Of a stretch of 64,000 nucleotides of DNA, positions 59,801-64,000 are shown piece by piece (position 1 is the first letter of the stretch; each line of letters begins with the position of its first letter). This DNA comes from Branchiostoma floridae. Lineage: Eukaryota; Chordata; Leptocardii; Amphioxiformes; Branchiostomatidae. Made by a program: the position numbers and the translations under genes. The notes beneath the pieces are model-generated. The model was not told the DNA's origin. It saw only the letters and a program-made list of their open reading frames with translations, and did no database searches. The DNA lies in the NCBI RefSeq assembly GCF_000003815.2, contig NC_049984.1:9277805-9341804 (forward strand). Reading direction: 5' to 3'.

Positions 59801-62800
59801 ATCTAGTATAAAAGTGGAATATTGAAATATTTTTGTTCTGGATAAATGTATCAAACTGTAGCTATAGGCATGACAAATTACAAATCAACATTTGCAAAAT
59901 GTGATGTGATAAAAGGTGCTAAGAGAGAAGGTCACTAAAAGCATGTTGTTTCTGACCTCTGTGTCTGTTAGAGGTGGAAATTACTGCCTGAGATACTGCA
60001 TCACCACCCACGCAGCTGTGCCATGTAGACTGATTTAGGGCACTGTTATTCTCTGGACTCTGCATGAGAGATGGTTTTAATCTTATGACTTTTATACTAG
60101 CTGTGACTCTGATCTTACACAACTGCAATCTTTCATAGCCAGGTCTTTATCATGCTGTTGTTTGTTCGAACAGCACTGTCTTTAGATCCCTCATTTTATT
60201 CAATGTTGCTTTTAGCCTGCATATGTTTCTTACATTAGGGAAGAGTTTTTCTGTTAGTAGAAAGGCTTCTCCTAAGCCATGTCCTTCTAGAAGAATCTTT
60301 TACTTGCCCCATTCCTCTATGGATGTCAGCTACGTAGGAAGATTATCTTGTTTATCCCGGGCATCCTTTTTTGTCGTACAAAACTGCACAGAGTGGATAT
60401 AGTCTACATTTGAGAATGATGGCACAATAAGAAATGTTAGTGATTCTACATATGTCTCACTTAGAAGAAAGGAATTTTGTAGGAGGCAATTATTTTGGTC
60501 CAGCCTGTGAGGAGACTTTTCCAAAGCTTATTCCAGTCACATCTTTCCTTCATCCTGAGCCATGTGATTTACACTACAGGATGTCCCGTACTATTATGTA
60601 TGGCAGACAGCCTCACACTTAATTACCTATCGCCACGCACCTAATTATCTATCTCCAAATGTGTCCTCTAATTCTGGCCTGTGTGTGGGCTAAAGAACAG
60701 TAATTATATTTCTTAGACTAGATGCGCATTCATTATGCTATGGTTATTGGTAGCTATGACTCTTTGATGGTCTAACAAAGTCATAGTTTACCCTTTTATG
60801 TTGGATGAACATGTTTGTGGTACTGTGATGCTTTCAGTTTGTCCTGTAATGTACATGTAGTCTTGAAGGAATAAAGAAGGGCTGTTGTATTTGAAATGGG
60901 TGAGGCAGGAAAATATTCTTACCTCCTTTTCCCTTGATTTCACAGTGACAAGTGTTGTCTTTAATTTTTTCATGCTTACCTCTATTTTTTGCATCCCATT
61001 TTTAGGAAAAGTTTAGACCACATAAATGAGCCAAATTCATGGAAAATTATATTTGATACAATTTTTTTACAAAAATGCCTCCTTGTTTGTCAGATATCTC
61101 CTTATTATGGTGGGTGGCAGGAGAATATTCTTACCTCCTTCTCTCTACTGTGACCAGTTTTCTCTCTTGTCTTGAATTTTTTCATGCTTGCCTCTATTTT
61201 TTGCGACCCATTTTTAAGAAAATTTCAGACCATTTAAATCAGCCAAATTTGTTGGAACAGATATTTGATACAAATTTTTTCACAAAAATGCCTCTTTGTT
61301 TGTCAAATATCTCCTTATTATGGTGGGTGGTAGGAGAATATTCTTACCTCCTTCTCTCTACTGTGACCAGTTTTCTCTCTTGTTGTCTTGAATTTTTGCC
61401 CCTAATTTGCTGCCTCCATTTTTATCAAGGAACACCCAGATCAGCCAAATTCATTAGAAATGAGATTTGATATGATTTTTTAAAAGAATGCCTCTTTCTT
61501 TGTCAGATATCTCCTGATCACGGTGGGTGTGGTGTACATCAAGTCTAACGAGAGCTGCAGGAAGGACATCCTGAAGGACCTGGTGGAGATGTGCCGTGGG
61601 GTGCAGCACCCCCTGCGTGGCCTGTTCCTCAGGAACTACCTGCTGCAGATGACCAGAAACAGCCTCCCGGACTGTCCACCTAATGAGAACCCGTGAGTGT
61701 TTGTTTATTTGTTTATTTATTGGTTTGGCTGTGAGGGTTTTGTCATTTCAGCCATTTCATCCTACTTCCTTGTACATGTATCTATGACGTCATTTTAGTG
61801 GGGTCTGCCATTGAATGATCATTTATTGGCTCGAGTTGAGGAGAAATCATGGAAATATTTCAGGGAAAGAACTCCCACCATTCAAAAATCATTACTATGA
61901 CATGATATTTAACTCGGAAGTTCCACTGCTGGATCATAGAAAGCCACTAGGAGGCCCATTGTTAATCCTACCCTTCATCACCCACCTAGATGAACATACT
62001 TTCACAGCTTCTCGTGTTATGCTTTTTAGATACATTCACAGCTTCTCGAGTTATGCTTTCTAGATATAGATACATATACATCCACAGCCAGCATAATAAT
62101 AGGACTGCAAAGATCATCATTTGTAAAATATTGAAAGAAAGAAGCAGAGAGCTTCCTAACCATATTCATATAAGAAAGTGATAGATCAGCTACTCTTTTC
62201 TGTCCACTGCTGACATTTGTTGTTTACCAGGGAGCCTGTAAAGGAAGGGGAGGTGGAAATCAGAAGTGGAGACATCAAGGACTCCATCGACTTCATCCTG
62301 CTGAACTTTGCGGAGATGAACAAGCTGTGGGTCCGCATGCAGCACCAGGGGCACACGCGCGACCGAGAGAAGCGGGAGAAGGAACGACAGGAGCTGCGCA
62401 TTCTGGTGGGGACCAACCTGGTCCGCCTGTCTCAGCTGGAGGAGGTCAACATACTGAGATACCAGAAGGTACGCACATGGTTTATTACTATTATTAGAAA
62501 AGGTGGGATCTTTCGTCTACCACTGTCTTAAAAAAAGGAGTCGAACCCAATAACCCAGGATCTAGAGTTAGCTTTTACTAGTTTTAGACTAGAGTAGACA
62601 CTTGTGATATTGTATTTTACACTGTTTGAATCTTTTATATTACCTGCAATTAGCCCACGGGCAAGAATTTGCAATAAAACTTGTAACTATTATTACTGAG
62701 ATACCAGAAGGTACCAAATGGTTTACTTTGACACAACCTACCGTTGGTGTTATACGTAGGAGTTTTCATACTGAGATACCAGAAGGTACCCCGCATGCTT

Positions 62801-63805
62801 TACTACTGAGATACCAGAAGGTACCCACGTGGTTTACTGTAATGCAGAAATGTTTGCGTTGGTGTTATGTTGGTGGTTTTTGCTGTGACCACATCACCGC
62901 GAACATTTTTCCACTATAGTATGAGACTGCATAATATGGCGCTACCGCTAGCTTAAAACCACTGCGAACACTCCATTTTCCCGCTACCGCAAAAGTGAAT
63001 CCCTGAAAACTTAAATGCATTTACAGTACTTTGACACAACCTACCGTTGATGTAGTGCCTACTAGTAGGAGTTTTCAGCCTTGTCATTCAACAGTTAACG
63101 TCTCTTTGCAATTGTTGAGTACAACAGAAAACTTAAGTTAGTACGAAGTTAGTGTAGGTGATGCCATGCTAGATGCATGCAGAGATAGGAAGAATTTCAA
63201 ATTGTAAGGCAGTTTGTTGTATGACATATGGTAATGTTTATTGAGGTACATGTAAATACAACATGGACTACAAGTACCTTCTTAATCTAATGTTATTAAT
63301 AAAGACGATCCGAGAAAAAGGACATACAGCACCTATGCAAGAAGACAGAATTGTTAATTCTGCAGATGTTTATCGGTACATGAATGATGTGTGTTATTTT
63401 AACTTTGAGTGTGTTCCTGCCTCTGCAGCTGGTCCTGCCAGGTATCCTGGAGCAGGTGGTCAGCTGTAAGGATGCCATTGCACAGGAGTACCTCATGGAG
63501 TGTATTATACAGGTCAGTACATGCAACTTGTTGTCCACTGTATATTGTAAGAATGCAGTTTTCAGTGAAACTGGTAGGTTACACACAGTAATCTTTGGTT
63601 CTGATATTCTGCCATGCATACGTGCAAAGAAAATTGTTTTTGGAATATGAAGCAGTCTGACCAGTCCCTGTATGTGACATGACTTTGCCCCCCAGGTATT
63701 CCCCGATGAGTTCCACCTGCAGACCCTCAACCCTTTCCTGCGCTCCTGTGCCGAGCTGCATGCCAGTGTCAACGTCAAGAACATCATCATAGCTCTCGTG
63801 GACAG
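50834..63805 (+). CDS. VPS35: VPS35, retromer scaffold subunit (N-terminal 321 aa; 3' end outside window)
   Basis: Coding exons: 50834-50836, 52682-52705, 56127-56225, 56694-56790, 57131-57254, 61507-61692, 62231-62468, 63429-63512, 63696-63805 (continues, phase 2). Exon 1 codes only the initiator ATG before donor GTGAGT; exon 2 is a 24-base microexon (SSEDSVKQ). Exon 3 begins [20 protein letters not shown], then [39 protein letters not shown] and [17 protein letters not shown]. The PRLYL motif (residues 114-118), required in relatives for binding VPS26, spans the exon 5/6 junction. [12 protein letters not shown], the charged [15 protein letters not shown] helix and [17 protein letters not shown] follow. 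VPS35 is the alpha-solenoid of retromer, which recycles cargo from endosomes to Golgi and plasma membrane. Introns flanking exons 6 and 7 contain copies of the adjacent splice sites. Confidence 0.97.
50837..56126 (+). other. VPS35 introns 1 and 2
   Basis: Apart from the microexon at 52682-52705, these 5.3 kb carry no recognisable exon or named transposon. A two-copy imperfect tandem repeat containing TTTCAGTTTGCAT and CAGTGTAAGTGTGA occupies about 52798-52912. Confidence 0.5.
58275..59502. mobile_element. Fold-back DNA element, ~530-bp arms, 6-bp TSD
   Basis: Terminal repeats CACCCCGACCAATCGAATGG / complement are flanked by a perfect TAACCT on both sides (58269-58274 and 59503-59508). The arms, 58275 to about 58800 and about 58975 to 59502, are almost identical in inverted orientation, with a loop of roughly 175 bases. 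The outer 200 bases of each arm contain at least five copies of a word near GGGGACGCTCCTC, probable protein-binding repeats. No transposase frame. A TIR-only element with a 6-base duplication; I do not assign a superfamily. It lies in VPS35 intron 5. Confidence 0.9.
60890..61520 (+). repeat. 200-213-bp tandem repeat including the 3' splice site of VPS35 exon 6
   Basis: Three diverged units lie head to tail. Each ends with a copy of the exon 6 acceptor and its first bases: 61091-61093 CAG then ATATCTCCTTATTATGG; 61304-61306 CAA then the same; and the true 61504-61506 CAG then ATATCTCCTGATCACGG. Shared internal words include GAATATTCTTACCTCCTT and TCATGCTTRCCTCTATTTTT. The first decoy acceptor is intact; the second has lost its AG. 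Confidence 0.85.
62454..62841 (+). repeat. Four copies of the VPS35 exon 7 donor junction
   Basis: The true junction, ACTGAGATACCAGAAG followed by GTACGCACATGGTTTA, at about 62454-62486, recurs three times in the downstream intron, at about 62695, 62780 and 62806, each as ACTGAGATACCAGAAGGTAC followed by CATGG-, CATG- or CGTGGTTTAC-like sequence. Each keeps a GT at the equivalent position. Confidence 0.85.
62837..63026. mobile_element. TA-type MITE family C, copy 3
   Basis: Ends CTGTAATGCAGAAATG and AAATGCATTTACAG flanked by TA (62835-62836 and 63027-63028). The interior shares ACCGCGAACATTTTTCCACT and CCCGCTACCGC words with the copies at 28970 and 31860. It lies in VPS35 intron 7, abutting the last decoy donor copy. 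Confidence 0.8.
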
Positions 63806-64000
63806 GTGAGGAAGTCATGCCAAACCCAGCATAGTACATGAGTATGGGTACAGGATGTGCCAACTTTCATGCTTGCTGTATTCTCATAACCCTCTCTGTA
63901 ACTGTAACTTTTTGTTTGTCAAGCTATGTTTGAGACATGTCAGTTTTATTTTTGAAGTGTTGGACTAACAGTAAAGTTCTACATGTACATCTGACTGCAA

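Noticed and set aside
61075-61470. 131-codon open frame with internally repeated LLWWV and VTSFLSC words
   Set aside because: This is the tandem array upstream of VPS35 exon 6 read out of the VPS35 frame.
1-64000. CRISPR arrays, operons or prokaryotic features
   Set aside because: No regularly spaced identical repeats with unique spacers exist, and all recognised genes are intron-containing animal genes.

Overview
This window is animal nuclear DNA, most likely from a cephalochordate (amphioxus, Branchiostoma). The genes are intron-rich with GT-AG boundaries. Their proteins align nearly end to end with vertebrate orthologues. A beta-class carbonic anhydrase, absent from vertebrates, is present. 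Introns carry many short inverted-repeat transposons, as expected for amphioxus. The genus is an inference. Two 100-N assembly gaps lie at 10203-10302 and 45415-45514.

Layout: (1) 1-2456, minus: RAB5IF/C20orf24, 3' end cut by the window edge. (2) 3045-12274, plus, head to head with it: a protein with two SAM domains and a retropepsin-like aspartic protease fold, with two homologous alternative last exons; I do not recognise a named orthologue. (3) 14376-32343, plus: importin-4, 31 coding exons, 1067 aa. (4) 33793-35615, minus, tail to tail with IPO4: beta-galactoside alpha-2,6-sialyltransferase, 355 aa. (5) 37485-41162, plus: WRNIP1, 577 aa. (6) 45073-47453, plus: beta-carbonic anhydrase, its first active-site motif lost in the assembly gap. 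(7) 47544-50411, minus, tail to tail with the anhydrase: ORC6, 254 aa. (8) 50834-63805, plus, head to head with ORC6: VPS35, first 321 aa, running off the right edge.

The genes do not form a pathway. ORC6 and WRNIP1 both act in DNA replication and replication stress; IPO4 imports histones and other nuclear cargo; VPS35, the sialyltransferase and RAB5IF act in endosome, Golgi and ER. The pairing with clear evolutionary depth is ORC6/VPS35, which is also a head-to-head pair in human (16q11.2).

Repeat families defined here by terminal inverted repeats and target-site duplications: a Mutator-like MITE with perfect 9-bp duplications; a hAT-like pair starting CAGGGCTCGAAAT; a TA-flanked MITE in three copies; a TTAA-flanked MITE; a 1.8-kb TA-flanked element; and a 1228-bp fold-back element flanked by TAACCT. 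The most unusual observations are the SAM/protease gene with duplicated terminal exons, intronic copies of real splice sites beside two VPS35 exons, and a MITE pair in which one repeated internal word has been swapped in concert.
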